A stretch of 11,484 nucleotides of DNA from an uncultured Duncaniella sp. (GCF_910577345.1 NZ_CAJTMT010000047.1:1-11484); one strand, 5' to 3'; counted from the stretch's first letter, positions 1 to 6,881 are shown. Notes: generated by a model not told the origin, from the letters alone. Translations and numbers: made by a program.

Positions 1-377
1 GGAGTGGCACGGGTGAAGGGGTGGCGCTGACGGACGGCAAGAATATGGGTCGGGGAGGTGACGATGCGGGCATTGGCTTTCCATGAGGCGAGGCGCACCC
101 TTAGCACTCTCACAACGCTTTCCGGAAGCGAAATGAGCGTGCAGCCGTCCGGCCCGGTGCCAAGGGAGACTGCATCCGACAGTTCGTCGGGCACAAGGAA
201 TTCTGCCGGAGCCTCAAGGAGCAGCCGACGGTACCAACGGTTCATTTCCGCACGGTGGATGGCAGCGCTGTCTATGCCGTCGTTGCGTATGAACACGGCA
301 TCGTTGAGCGAGGGCATGTAGGCAGCGTGGAGCCGCCAGAGATCGAGCATTTGGGATGGAGAGAGGCGTAGTTTCAT
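1..377 (-). CDS. Hypothetical protein, partial (C-terminus beyond left edge)
   Basis: I do not recognise this protein. A minus-strand frame opens with ATG at 377-375 and stays open for 125 codons to the window edge, so only the N-terminal part is seen. It starts MKLRLSPSQMLDLWRLHAAY and is rich in Arg, Leu and Ala, with no signal peptide or membrane segment, so it is probably cytoplasmic. Codons in this frame are C/G-rich at the third position, like the other genes here, and no other frame is equally protein-like. It diverges from bioB across a 244-bp spacer. A possible -7 element (TAACTTTG, 508-501, minus strand) lies in that spacer without a good -33 partner. No Shine-Dalgarno site is visible, which is normal in Bacteroidetes. 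The function cannot be inferred from this fragment. Confidence 0.7.
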   Translation of the reverse strand, partial: MKLRLSPSQMLDLWRLHAAYMPSLNDAVFIRNDGIDSAAIHRAEMNRWYRRLLLEAPAEFLVPDELSDAVSLGTGPDGCTLISLPESVVRVLRVRLASWKANARIVTSPTHILAVRQRHPFTRAT

Positions 378-565
378 GTGGGGAGAAGGGATTAAAAAAG
401 GATGAATGGAATGTGGGAGCGGAAATTTTCAGAGATGATAAGAGGATAAGGGAGCGGGGCGAAATGGGGAGGAAAAAGTGGGGGTTGGGATTGGTAATGG
501 CAAAGTTAATATGGATGGGAGGCGGTTTTGGTGCGATAATGCAAACGGGGGATGTCTTTTTTTAC

Positions 566-573
566 TACTTTTG
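566..573 (+). promoter_or_regulatory. Candidate -7 promoter element for bioB
   Basis: TACTTTTG matches the Bacteroidetes -7 consensus TAnnTTTG and lies 48 bp before the bioB ATG, giving a short leader of about 43 nt. No TTTG is found 19-21 bp upstream, so the -33 half is weak or absent. The same ACTTTTGCA core occurs before the MetE-like gene at 2411-2419, which supports it as a real promoter type in this genome. Confidence 0.45.
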
Positions 574-621
574 CAAAAAGTATCACCCCAAGGGTGCATA
601 TTTCCTACTTATCATATTCCA

Positions 622-1605
622 ATGGACTCTATCACATTATTAAAAAATAAAGTACTTGACGGCGGAGAGCTGACCGAGGCCGAGGCAATGGGGCTTGCCG
701 AGCTTTCCGACGAAGCCTACAAGCAGCTTCTCGAAGCCGCCACTGAAATCACCTCACGTTTCGGCAGCCGTGATTTCGACTCATGTTCAATCATCAATGC
801 CCGCTCGGGGCGCTGTCCGGAAGACTGCAAATGGTGTGCGCAATCCGCTCACCACAAGACGAATGTCGAAACCTATCCGCTCGTCGACCGCGAGACCTGC
901 ATGGCACTCGCCGACTACAACCACAAGCGCGGAATCGGACGCTTCTCGCTCGTCACAAGCGGCAGGAAGGTCACCGGAAAAGCCCTCGATACCATCTGTG
1001 ACTACTACCGCGAACTGTCCACCCGTGAAGGCATGGGACTCTGCGCGTCGATGGGTCTTCTCGATGCTGACGAACTGCGGAAGCTCCGCGAGGCCGGAGT
1101 CGAGCGCTACCACTGCAATCTGGAGAGCGCACCCTCCTACTTCCCGACACTCTGCTCGACCCACAGCATCGAAGACAAGATAAAGACCATCGAGGCTGCC
1201 CACGAGGTTGGCATGGAGGTCTGCAGCGGCGGCATCATTGGCATGGGGGAGACCATGAGCCAGCGCATTGAGTTCGCCTTGACACTCAAGCGTGTGCGTC
1301 CCGTCTCAATACCTATCAACATCCTCTGCCCCATCCCCGGAACACCGCTCGAAAACTCCGCTCCGCTCACCGAACGCGACATTCTCCAGACCATCGCCAT
1401 ATTCAGGATGCTTCATCCGAAAGCCGTGCTCCGCTTTGCCGGCGGACGTGCTCTCATCAGCCGCGACACCCAGCGCATGGCTCTGAAAATCGGTATCAAC
1501 GGCGGCATCATGGGCGACCTTCTCACCACCATAGGCGCACAGATTGACGAAGACATAGAAATGGTCACCGGATGTGGCTATAACTTCAAGCGTAGCGAAC
1601 AATGA
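622..1605 (+). CDS. bioB: Biotin synthase BioB, apparently type II
   Basis: Radical SAM enzyme for the last step of biotin synthesis, inserting sulfur into dethiobiotin; cytoplasmic. The 327-aa length is normal for BioB. The SAM-cluster motif CPEDCKWC gives C65, C69 and C72. The YHCNLES segment (163-169) and CSGGIIGMGE (201-210) are BioB hallmarks and exclude ThiH; the C-terminal part (about 230-320) is the BATS region with LRFAGGR at 270-276. Of the E. coli auxiliary 2Fe-2S ligands, C141 and C201 align with Cys128 and Cys188, but the position of Cys97 (FCMGAA in E. coli) is Ser109 (RFSLVTSG). A new cysteine, C165, stands where E. coli has His in YNHNL. This fits the type II BioB of obligate anaerobes, described with an auxiliary 4Fe-5S cluster. 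The frame is open upstream to 478, but the ATG at 622 gives the family-like N-terminus. The stop overlaps the next start (ATGA, 1602-1605). No other bio genes lie in the window. Confidence 0.95.
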   Translation: MDSITLLKNKVLDGGELTEAEAMGLAELSDEAYKQLLEAATEITSRFGSRDFDSCSIINARSGRCPEDCKWCAQSAHHKTNVETYPLVDRETCMALADYNHKRGIGRFSLVTSGRKVTGKALDTICDYYRELSTREGMGLCASMGLLDADELRKLREAGVERYHCNLESAPSYFPTLCSTHSIEDKIKTIEAAHEVGMEVCSGGIIGMGETMSQRIEFALTLKRVRPVSIPINILCPIPGTPLENSAPLTERDILQTIAIFRMLHPKAVLRFAGGRALISRDTQRMALKIGINGGIMGDLLTTIGAQIDEDIEMVTGCGYNFKRSEQ

Positions 1606-2366
1606 ACAGCAATCCGACTTCAATCAGCAAAGAACTGGAAACGCGCTACAGAGGACACCTGTCGCTCTGCGAGATAGACTATGCCGGGCAGCAGCGCCTC
1701 ACCGAAGCCCGTGTGCTCATCGTCGGGACCGGCGGTCTGGGTAGCCCCGTGGCCCTCTATCTCACTGCCGCCGGTATCGGGACCATAGGTCTGCTCGACG
1801 CCGACATCGTGAGCCTCAGCAATCTGCAGCGTCAGGTCCTCCACTCCACCCCCGACATCGGCCATCTCAAAGTCGATTCGGCCTCGGAAAAACTGCGTCT
1901 GATTAACCCGGAGGTCAACATCGTCACCATACCCGAACTGTTTACCGAAAGGAATGCGGAAGAAATCATCAGTGGATACGACCTCATCATTGACTGCACC
2001 GACAACCTGCCCACACGTCTGCTAATCAACGACACTTGCATCATGCTCGGCAAGAAATTCGTATTCGGAGCTGTGTCGCGCTTCTCGGGCCAAGTGTTCA
2101 GCCATGTTCCCGGGAGCGCCTGCTACCGCTGCATTTTCGACCCCTCGGCCGTCTCCAGCGAGGCAGAACTCCCCTGCTCCATCAACGGAATCCTCAACAC
2201 TGTGGTCGGAATCACCGGCACGATACAGGCCACCGAAGCCATCAAGCTTATTGTAGGGACGGGCGATCCACTCATCAACCGGATGCTTGCCTTCGATGCT
2301 CTGACAATGGCGTTCAACACGTTTGAAATCAACCCTATAGAAGACTGCTACTGTCAGCATGGTTAA
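1602..2366 (+). CDS. HesA/MoeB/ThiF family E1-like adenylyltransferase
   Basis: Enzymes of this family adenylate the C-terminal Gly-Gly of a small sulfur carrier (ThiS, MoaD or similar) so that it can receive sulfur. The 254-aa protein has the Rossmann nucleotide loop VGTGGLGSP (41-49), the acidic LLDADIV (64-70), SNLQRQ (73-78, with R77), K90, and DCTDN (131-135, with D134). CYRC (174-177) is the first zinc pair. C192 in LPCSING sits where ThiF/MoeB have their conserved cysteine. The second zinc pair at the extreme C-terminus is C249-x-C251 rather than the usual CxxC, and there is no rhodanese domain. The start overlaps the bioB stop by ATGA, so the two are probably translationally coupled. 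No ThiS/MoaD carrier, thiG, thiH or moa gene is nearby, so ThiF, MoeB or a biotin-linked role remain open. The family call is firm; the substrate is unknown. Confidence 0.88.
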   Translation: MNSNPTSISKELETRYRGHLSLCEIDYAGQQRLTEARVLIVGTGGLGSPVALYLTAAGIGTIGLLDADIVSLSNLQRQVLHSTPDIGHLKVDSASEKLRLINPEVNIVTIPELFTERNAEEIISGYDLIIDCTDNLPTRLLINDTCIMLGKKFVFGAVSRFSGQVFSHVPGSACYRCIFDPSAVSSEAELPCSINGILNTVVGITGTIQATEAIKLIVGTGDPLINRMLAFDALTMAFNTFEINPIEDCYCQHG

Positions 2367-2409
2367 GCATTTTTAACGACAGTATTAACGTTTTTAAAGG
2401 TTTTATGTC

Positions 2410-2417
2410 TACTTTTG
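2410..2417 (+). promoter_or_regulatory. Candidate -7 promoter element for the MetE-like/aminotransferase pair
   Basis: TACTTTTG matches TAnnTTTG in the 133-bp gap between the E1-like gene and the MetE-like gene. The -33 region (around 2385-2389, TTAAC) is a poor match to TTTG. A start near 2424 would leave a leader of about 75 nt with no recognisable riboswitch. Confidence 0.45.
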
Positions 2418-2499
2418 CAGACAATTTCTACTGATGTCTAACATTTGAAGGTGTTTGACGGCAAAATCAAGCACTTTCTCAGTCTGATTAATCTTACTT

Positions 2500-3627
2500 A
2501 TGAACACTATGTCTGCAAATATGCCCCGCGTTGAGATTGTGGGCAGTTTCCTCCCTCCCGAAGAACTCGAAAACGCGCTCAACGACAAGATACGCGGCAA
2601 CATCAGCGAAGAAGCCTACCACGAAATGGAGGATAAGGTCATCGACCGCCTCATCGATCGTGAAATCGAAGCAGGATTGCAAATCGTGACCGACGGCGAG
2701 ATGCGCCGCAAAAGCTGGGCCCGCGACTTCTGGGAAGGATTCAACGGCATGAGCCGCGAACGCATCGACACCGGCCGCGTGTATCAGGACGAAGTTGTCC
2801 GCCATGACCTTCTCCGCTTCAACGGAAAAATCGAGTTCAACCCCGCCCATCCCTTCTTCGAGAAATACAGCCACATGCAGGAGCTGACTGCCGGACGCGC
2901 TGAAGTGCGCCAGACAATCCCCTCACCCGGCGAGCTCTATGTCCGCATCCTCCTCAGCTCGAATGGCGACATTTCAAAACTTTACGATACACCCGAAACA
3001 CTCCTCGACGACATAATCGCCGCCTACCGCGAGACCATCGCCGAATTCTATCGCCTCGGTTGCCGCCACATCCAGCTCGACACAGGCGTGTGGGGCCGTC
3101 TGAGCGATCCTGACTTCGACCGTCTGCTCCTCCTCGGAGGCGTGGATGCCGACAAGGTCACCGAAACCCTCCTCCACCTCATCAACGGCAGTATCGCAGA
3201 CCGTCCCGATGACCTTGAAATCACTCTCAGCATCGCAGCCGACGAGACCCGCATCCCCCGCTGGTTTGACGAGAAGGAGCTGACCCATCTGCGCCTGATG
3301 CTTGAAGAGGTCAATGCCGACGCCTTCCTCCTCCCCTTCGCCATCTCATCGCCCGAGGACATTACCGCTCTCCGCTGGTTGCCGGAAGGCAAGCGCGCCA
3401 TCATCGGCATTGTCGACGGTTCGCTCCCGAATCTTGAGAGCGTCGACGACATCGTCCGTGCCATCCGCGTGGCTGCCCGCTATGTTCCCGTCAGCCTCAT
3501 CTCAATAAGCCCGACCTGCGGCTTCAAGGTCAGCGACCGCGAACGCCAGGGACTCAACTACGAGACCCAGTGGACAAAAATCGCCCTGCTCCGTCAGGCC
3601 GCCGAAAAATACGCCGAAGAGGCATAA
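2500..3627 (+). CDS. MetE C-terminal-domain-like protein with degenerate zinc site
   Basis: Homologue of the short YxjG-type relatives of cobalamin-independent methionine synthase (COG0620 type), which are TIM barrels that bind zinc and transfer methyl groups to thiols. Family features in the 375 aa are VGSFLPPEEL (14-23), VTDGEMRRKSW (about 64-74), IQLDTGVW (mid-protein) and SPTCGF (337-342). The zinc site is unusual. The His-x-Cys of the family is S244-I-A246 in TLSIAADET, the zinc-binding Glu strand (FLEF type) reads FLLPFA with P279, and only the last ligand, C340, is kept. Canonical zinc-thiolate methyl transfer is therefore unlikely; a changed chemistry or a non-catalytic role is possible. 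The first ATG is used; M4 and M8 are alternatives. The DegT-type aminotransferase follows after 7 bp, so the two are probably co-transcribed. The alignment is by eye from remembered motifs. Confidence 0.8.
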   Translation: MNTMSANMPRVEIVGSFLPPEELENALNDKIRGNISEEAYHEMEDKVIDRLIDREIEAGLQIVTDGEMRRKSWARDFWEGFNGMSRERIDTGRVYQDEVVRHDLLRFNGKIEFNPAHPFFEKYSHMQELTAGRAEVRQTIPSPGELYVRILLSSNGDISKLYDTPETLLDDIIAAYRETIAEFYRLGCRHIQLDTGVWGRLSDPDFDRLLLLGGVDADKVTETLLHLINGSIADRPDDLEITLSIAADETRIPRWFDEKELTHLRLMLEEVNADAFLLPFAISSPEDITALRWLPEGKRAIIGIVDGSLPNLESVDDIVRAIRVAARYVPVSLISISPTCGFKVSDRERQGLNYETQWTKIALLRQAAEKYAEEA

Positions 3628-3634
3628 TGAAATC

Positions 3635-4807
3635 ATGAAACGAATACATTTGTGCATGTGCCGCATGAGCGGTGCGGAGCAGAAGTTCATCGACGAAGCC
3701 TTTGCCGAGGAGTGGGTTGTCCCCCTCGGCCCGAATGTCGACGGCTTCGAGGAAGATCTTAAAAAGTATCTGACTGCCGGCGATCCGGCAAGCGAGGGAA
3801 AGGAGGTGGCAGCCCTCTCTGCAGGCACTGCGGCCATCCATCTTGCCCTCGTGCTCCTCGGAGTCGGAAAGGACGACGAGGTGATGTGTCAGAGCTTCAC
3901 TTTCGCTGCATCGGCCAACCCTGTGGTCTATCAAGGCGCTCGTCCTGTCTTTGTCGACAGTGAGCCGGGGAGTTGGAACATGGACCCCGAACTGCTCGAC
4001 AGTGCCATCGCCGACCGCGTCGAGAAAACCGGCCGTAAGCCGAAAGCCATCATCGCCGTGCATCTCTACGGTATGCCCGCGAGGATTGATGAAATCTGTG
4101 CCGTAGGCGAGAAATGGGGCATCCCCGTTGTCGAGGACGCAGCCGAAGCGCTCGGTTCAAGCTACCGCGGACGCAAATGCGGAACCTACGGCCACTTCGG
4201 CATCCTCAGCTTCAACGGCAACAAGATGATTACTACTTCCGGAGGCGGTGCCCTCATCTGTCCGGACATGGAAAGCAAGAAGCGTGCGGTGTTCTTCGCC
4301 ACACAGGCGCGTGAACCCTTCCCCTACTATCAGCACGAGCATATCGGTTTCAACTACCGTCTGAGCAACATCAGTGCCGGAATCGGTCGCGGCCAGATGA
4401 CGGTGCTCGACGAGCACATCGACCATCACCGCCGCCTCGCAGCCCTCTATCAGGAGCTTTTCGCAAATGTTGACGGCATCACATACCATGCCAACCCTTC
4501 GCCGGAGTCCGACAGCAACTATTGGCTTTCGACAATCGAGATTGACCCGGAAATCACCGGTTGCACTCCCGAAATGGTGCGTCAGCACCTCGCGAATCTC
4601 AATGTGGAGACCCGTCCGCTCTGGAAACCGATGCACCTGCAACCCGTATATGCCGACGCACCCGCATACGTCAACGGAGTCAGCGAACACCTCTTCGGCC
4701 GCGGACTCTGCCTCCCCTCGGGACCGTGGGTAACGCCCGAAGATGTAAAAATGATTGTGGATGAAATTACTTACCTGATTTCCTCCCAGTCAGCATCGCT
4801 GACCTGA
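3635..4807 (+). CDS. DegT/DnrJ/EryC1/StrS-family PLP sugar aminotransferase
   Basis: Fold-type I PLP enzyme of the nucleotide-sugar aminotransferase family, which converts keto-sugars to amino-sugars for glycans; cytoplasmic. The 390-aa length is typical. Diagnostic sites are SAGTAAIHLAL (about 62-72), the HLYG motif, VVEDAAEALGSS with D168 for the pyridine nitrogen, and SFNGNKMITTSGGG with K197 as the Schiff-base lysine. The N-terminal pattern ending PLGPNVDGFE resembles the PglE type (UDP-4-amino-sugar transaminase), but Cys-rich HLCMCRMSG replaces the usual start of that region. No glycosyltransferase, epimerase or dehydratase is adjacent; its only partner is the MetE-like gene 7 bp upstream, so the substrate is uncertain. 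Its last 37 bp overlap the 3' end of the convergent DUF4834-type gene. Confidence 0.9.
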   Translation: MKRIHLCMCRMSGAEQKFIDEAFAEEWVVPLGPNVDGFEEDLKKYLTAGDPASEGKEVAALSAGTAAIHLALVLLGVGKDDEVMCQSFTFAASANPVVYQGARPVFVDSEPGSWNMDPELLDSAIADRVEKTGRKPKAIIAVHLYGMPARIDEICAVGEKWGIPVVEDAAEALGSSYRGRKCGTYGHFGILSFNGNKMITTSGGGALICPDMESKKRAVFFATQAREPFPYYQHEHIGFNYRLSNISAGIGRGQMTVLDEHIDHHRRLAALYQELFANVDGITYHANPSPESDSNYWLSTIEIDPEITGCTPEMVRQHLANLNVETRPLWKPMHLQPVYADAPAYVNGVSEHLFGRGLCLPSGPWVTPEDVKMIVDEITYLISSQSASLT

Positions 4808-5151
4808 GGCTCACGCGGCGTGTAGGACGAATCCTTGGCGGAAGTCGAACGGTATTCAGTCCTGACTTCAATTTCCTCGAATTCTATATATTCTCCCTCT
4901 TCACGGGAGAATATTTTTTTCTTCCTACCGGGGTAGCGGGGAGTCTCCCGACGCGCTCTGCGGGGATCCTGCGAGGCGTTGCGGCCTGCGTATGCCTGAC
5001 CGGCTCCGAAAGGCTGTCCGCCCCCGAAGGCTTGATTGAACATATCGTTCACCTTCTCCGCATACTTACGGCGCGCGTAGCTCATCAGCAATGGCTTGAT
5101 GAGAATCCAAAGAAGGTATATAATAAATATTGTAGCGAGAAATGTCAACAT
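4771..5151 (-). CDS. Small membrane-anchored protein, DUF4834-type
   Basis: 126-aa protein with one N-terminal hydrophobic segment (about residues 2-24, LTFLATIFIIYLLWILIKPL), then a basic ARRKYAEK stretch, a Gly/Gln/Pro-rich linker (GGGQPFGAGQAYAG), an Arg/Lys-rich patch and an acidic tail (EGEYIEFEEIEVR). The layout suggests a single-pass inner-membrane protein with a disordered cytoplasmic tail. Its form and its place as last gene after psd and pssA match proteins labelled DUF4834 in Bacteroidales; this is from memory. The function is unknown. The ATG is at 5151-5149, 64 bp after the pssA stop. The stop (TTA at 4771-4773 on the plus strand) lies inside the aminotransferase gene, so the two transcripts must overlap. 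Confidence 0.75.
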   Translation of the reverse strand: MLTFLATIFIIYLLWILIKPLLMSYARRKYAEKVNDMFNQAFGGGQPFGAGQAYAGRNASQDPRRARRETPRYPGRKKKIFSREEGEYIEFEEIEVRTEYRSTSAKDSSYTPREPQVSDADWEEIR

Positions 5152-5215
5152 GTCTTCTTAACAATTGAAATAATTGGAGAGTTCTCTTGTAACGAAGGCT
5201 TTGTGCGTAAGGACC

Positions 5216-5923
5216 TTAACTCTCGACTGCGGTCTTTTTGCCTAAAAGTGAGATGAGGATGTAGAGGATGATGGTCCATGCGAATCCCGAAACCCCTTCG
5301 GTAATCACAAACAATACGGCTGCGGCGAGAACGACGTAGCGCCTGACGTTGTCGCGGAACGACAGATTGGCGAATTTCAGCGAGAACATCTTCAGTTCGC
5401 TCACCATCAGCAATGAAATCGCGAGGATGAGCACAATCATCATGGCGTTGCCGGGATAGGCGTGTGACTGTATCCACGCAAGTGTGCCTATCCAGAAAAT
5501 AGCGTTAGCAGGGATGGGCAGACCTATGAACGATGTGGTCTGACGGGTATCGACATTGAATTTCGCGAGTCGGAGCGCACCCATGACGGCTATGAATATC
5601 GCGAAGGCCGCAACCCACATCGGAGCGCCGTAGATGCGCATGGCATTCATGACGAGGAAGGCCGGAGCCAGTCCGAAACTGACAAGGTCGCTGAGCGAAT
5701 CCAGCTCTTTGCCCATCGGTGAATATGCATGGAGAAGACGGGCGGAAAGGCCGTCGCAGAAATCAAACACAGCCGCCGCACCGATAAAGATAAAGGCCCA
5801 CTCCATGGCGGAGAGAGCGCCGGTGTCGAGGCCGAGGTTAAAAGCGAAAAACACCGCCGTGCATCCCGAGATGAGATTGAGGCAGGTGATTGTGTTCGGG
5901 ATATATGTCTTAAGAGATTTCAA
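5216..5923 (-). CDS. pssA: CDP-diacylglycerol--serine O-phosphatidyltransferase
   Basis: Integral membrane enzyme that joins serine to CDP-diacylglycerol to give phosphatidylserine, the substrate of the Psd encoded just upstream. The 235-aa protein carries a perfect CDP-alcohol phosphotransferase motif DG-x2-AR-x8-G-x3-D-x3-D: D57, G58, A61, R62, G71, D75 and D79, which bind the metal and CDP-lipid. The N-terminus (YIPNTITCLNLISG) and several hydrophobic segments (about 22-32, 42-55, 85-115, 140-175, 195-228) fit the family. The start appears to be TTG (5923-5921), since no in-frame ATG occurs near the family-like N-terminus; an A/G-rich stretch AAAGAAAGA precedes it. It lies 57 bp after psd and belongs to the same minus-strand operon. 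Confidence 0.93.
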   Translation of the reverse strand: MKSLKTYIPNTITCLNLISGCTAVFFAFNLGLDTGALSAMEWAFIFIGAAAVFDFCDGLSARLLHAYSPMGKELDSLSDLVSFGLAPAFLVMNAMRIYGAPMWVAAFAIFIAVMGALRLAKFNVDTRQTTSFIGLPIPANAIFWIGTLAWIQSHAYPGNAMMIVLILAISLLMVSELKMFSLKFANLSFRDNVRRYVVLAAAVLFVITEGVSGFAWTIILYILISLLGKKTAVES

Positions 5924-5980
5924 TTGATGATCTTTCTTTAAATTTCTTGGGGGAGAGGATATATGTGTGTTATGTTTCTG

Positions 5981-6661
5981 TCAATCGTCCGGATTTTCGC
6001 GCAGACGTGCGATTTCAGTCACGCCGCCGGTTGTCTTGTCGCCGATTTTGACATAGATTTCAGCATCGAGGGGCAGATAGATGTCCACTCGCGAACCGAA
6101 TTTGATGAAACCGAGATGGTCCTCGATATTTGCGGTATCGCCAGGTTCGGCGTATGTTACGATTCGGCGGGCAACAGCTCCTGCAATCTGGCGCACCACG
6201 ATTTCCTGTCCGTTGGTAGCGCGGATGAGTATAGTCGAACGTTCGTTCTCTATACTTGCCTTGGGAAGATATGCACTGAGGAAACGGCCACGGTGGTGAC
6301 GGACCATCAGCACTTCACCGTCAACCGGAAACCAGTTGGCGTGGACGTTGAACACTGTCATGAAAACCGAGAGCATCCTGACCCTGCGGCGCAACACTTC
6401 CGGCTCGAAGACCTCCTCAAGCGCAACCACCGTTCCGTCGACCGAGCTGACGACCACATTGTCGCGGTCACCCTTGAAGGTGCGGCGGGGGGAGCGGAAG
6501 AAATTCACGATAAGGAGATAGAGGACGGCCGAAATGGAGGAAAAGACAATCGGAATGACTGCGGGACGAATGAACATCCATGCCGACAGATTGATTACAA
6601 TCATTATCAGCATGACCACTATAAGTATGTTGGTACCTTCGCGGTGAATCTTGACTTTCAT
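5981..6661 (-). CDS. psd: Phosphatidylserine decarboxylase proenzyme
   Basis: Pyruvoyl-dependent membrane enzyme that decarboxylates phosphatidylserine to phosphatidylethanolamine. The 226-aa length matches the short Psd type of Bacteroidetes and many Gram-positives. Two hydrophobic segments (about 10-29 and 33-53) anchor the N-terminus. The core has SSVDGTV (D75), VFNVHANWFPVDG (H107) and the self-cleavage site KFGSRVD (G189-S190). Cleavage there should give a beta chain and an alpha chain whose N-terminal Ser190 becomes the pyruvoyl group; D75, H107 and S190 are the likely processing residues. The ATG is at 6661-6659. The gene is first in the operon psd-pssA-DUF4834, with a good promoter and a hairpin-bearing leader upstream. 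Confidence 0.94.
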   Translation of the reverse strand: MKVKIHREGTNILIVVMLIMIVINLSAWMFIRPAVIPIVFSSISAVLYLLIVNFFRSPRRTFKGDRDNVVVSSVDGTVVALEEVFEPEVLRRRVRMLSVFMTVFNVHANWFPVDGEVLMVRHHRGRFLSAYLPKASIENERSTILIRATNGQEIVVRQIAGAVARRIVTYAEPGDTANIEDHLGFIKFGSRVDIYLPLDAEIYVKIGDKTTGGVTEIARLRENPDD

Positions 6662-6677
6662 TAGACTATCTTTACAT

Positions 6678-6702
6678 CAGCGGAGGTGTGAGGCTTCCGC
6701 TG
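6678..6702 (-). promoter_or_regulatory. Hairpin in psd leader
   Basis: Inverted repeat CAGCGGA (6678-6684) / TCCGCTG (6696-6702), extendable by a G-T and a G-C pair, ends 16 bp before the psd ATG within the predicted leader of about 75 nt. It could affect translation or RNA stability. No known riboswitch or ribosomal leader is recognised, so its role is open. Confidence 0.35.
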
Positions 6703-6742
6703 TGGCTCCCATTGTTTAAACTTCGGTTCTTAACTTAATTTG

Positions 6743-6773
6743 CAAAATTACTCAAAGTTTTCAACTTGACAAA
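6743..6773 (-). promoter_or_regulatory. Promoter of the psd-pssA-DUF4834 operon
   Basis: On the minus strand, TTTG (6773-6770), a 19-bp spacer and TAATTTTG (6750-6743) give a full match to the Bacteroidetes primary sigma consensus TTTG-N19-21-TAnnTTTG. Transcription would begin near 6737, about 75 nt before the psd start codon. Confidence 0.8.
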
Positions 6774-6783
6774 GGATAGTGTT

Positions 6784-6809
6784 AAAAAAGCGGAGGCCGT
6801 TTTTTGGCC
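6784..6809. other. A6/T6 hairpin between divergent promoters
   Basis: A6 (6784-6789), one bulged G, CGG-AGG-CCG, then T6 (6800-6805) can fold as a short hairpin; GGCC-GTTTTTT-GGCC (6795-6809) is an alternative fold. It lies upstream of both divergent promoters, so it could insulate them or bind protein. It is weak as a terminator. Confidence 0.3.
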
Positions 6810-6818
6810 ATATCTATC

Positions 6819-6836
6819 GGTTAACACATTTTAACC
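6819..6836. promoter_or_regulatory. Palindrome near plus-strand promoter, possible operator
   Basis: Perfect inverted repeat GGTTAA (6819-6824), 6-bp centre CACATT, TTAACC (6831-6836). It sits 8 bp upstream of the -33 box of the plus-strand promoter and about 46 bp upstream of the psd -33 box, a position suited to a dimeric regulator of either transcript. The binding protein is unknown. Confidence 0.35.
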
Positions 6837-6843
6837 CATGCAC

Positions 6844-6875
6844 TGTGCTTTATTTCATCTTTTTGCTTAATTTTG
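6844..6875 (+). promoter_or_regulatory. Promoter of the orphan plus-strand RNA
   Basis: TGTG (6844-6847, three of four matches to TTTG), a 20-bp spacer and TAATTTTG (6868-6875) form a good sigma-ABfr-type promoter facing away from psd. The predicted start is near 6882. No annotated protein gene lies downstream on this strand, which is why a noncoding transcript is proposed. Confidence 0.65.
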
Positions 6876-6881
6876 CTGTTG

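Noticed and set aside
478..621. N-terminal extension of bioB to an upstream start
   Set aside because: The added residues are unlike BioB and lie over the likely promoter; the ATG at 622 gives the normal family length.
356..643. 95-codon plus-strand frame before bioB
   Set aside because: It lies in a G-rich intergenic stretch, overlaps the bioB start and has Gly/Lys/Trp-biased low-complexity translation without motifs.
3554..4063. 169-codon minus-strand frame across the MetE-like/aminotransferase junction
   Set aside because: It spans the 3' end of one well-supported gene and the 5' end of another on the opposite strand and shows no domain features.
5963..6664. 233-codon plus-strand frame covering all of psd
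   Set aside because: It is antisense to a clear psd gene with all catalytic motifs, is rich in His/Asp/Glu as expected from the mirror frame, and has no recognisable domain.
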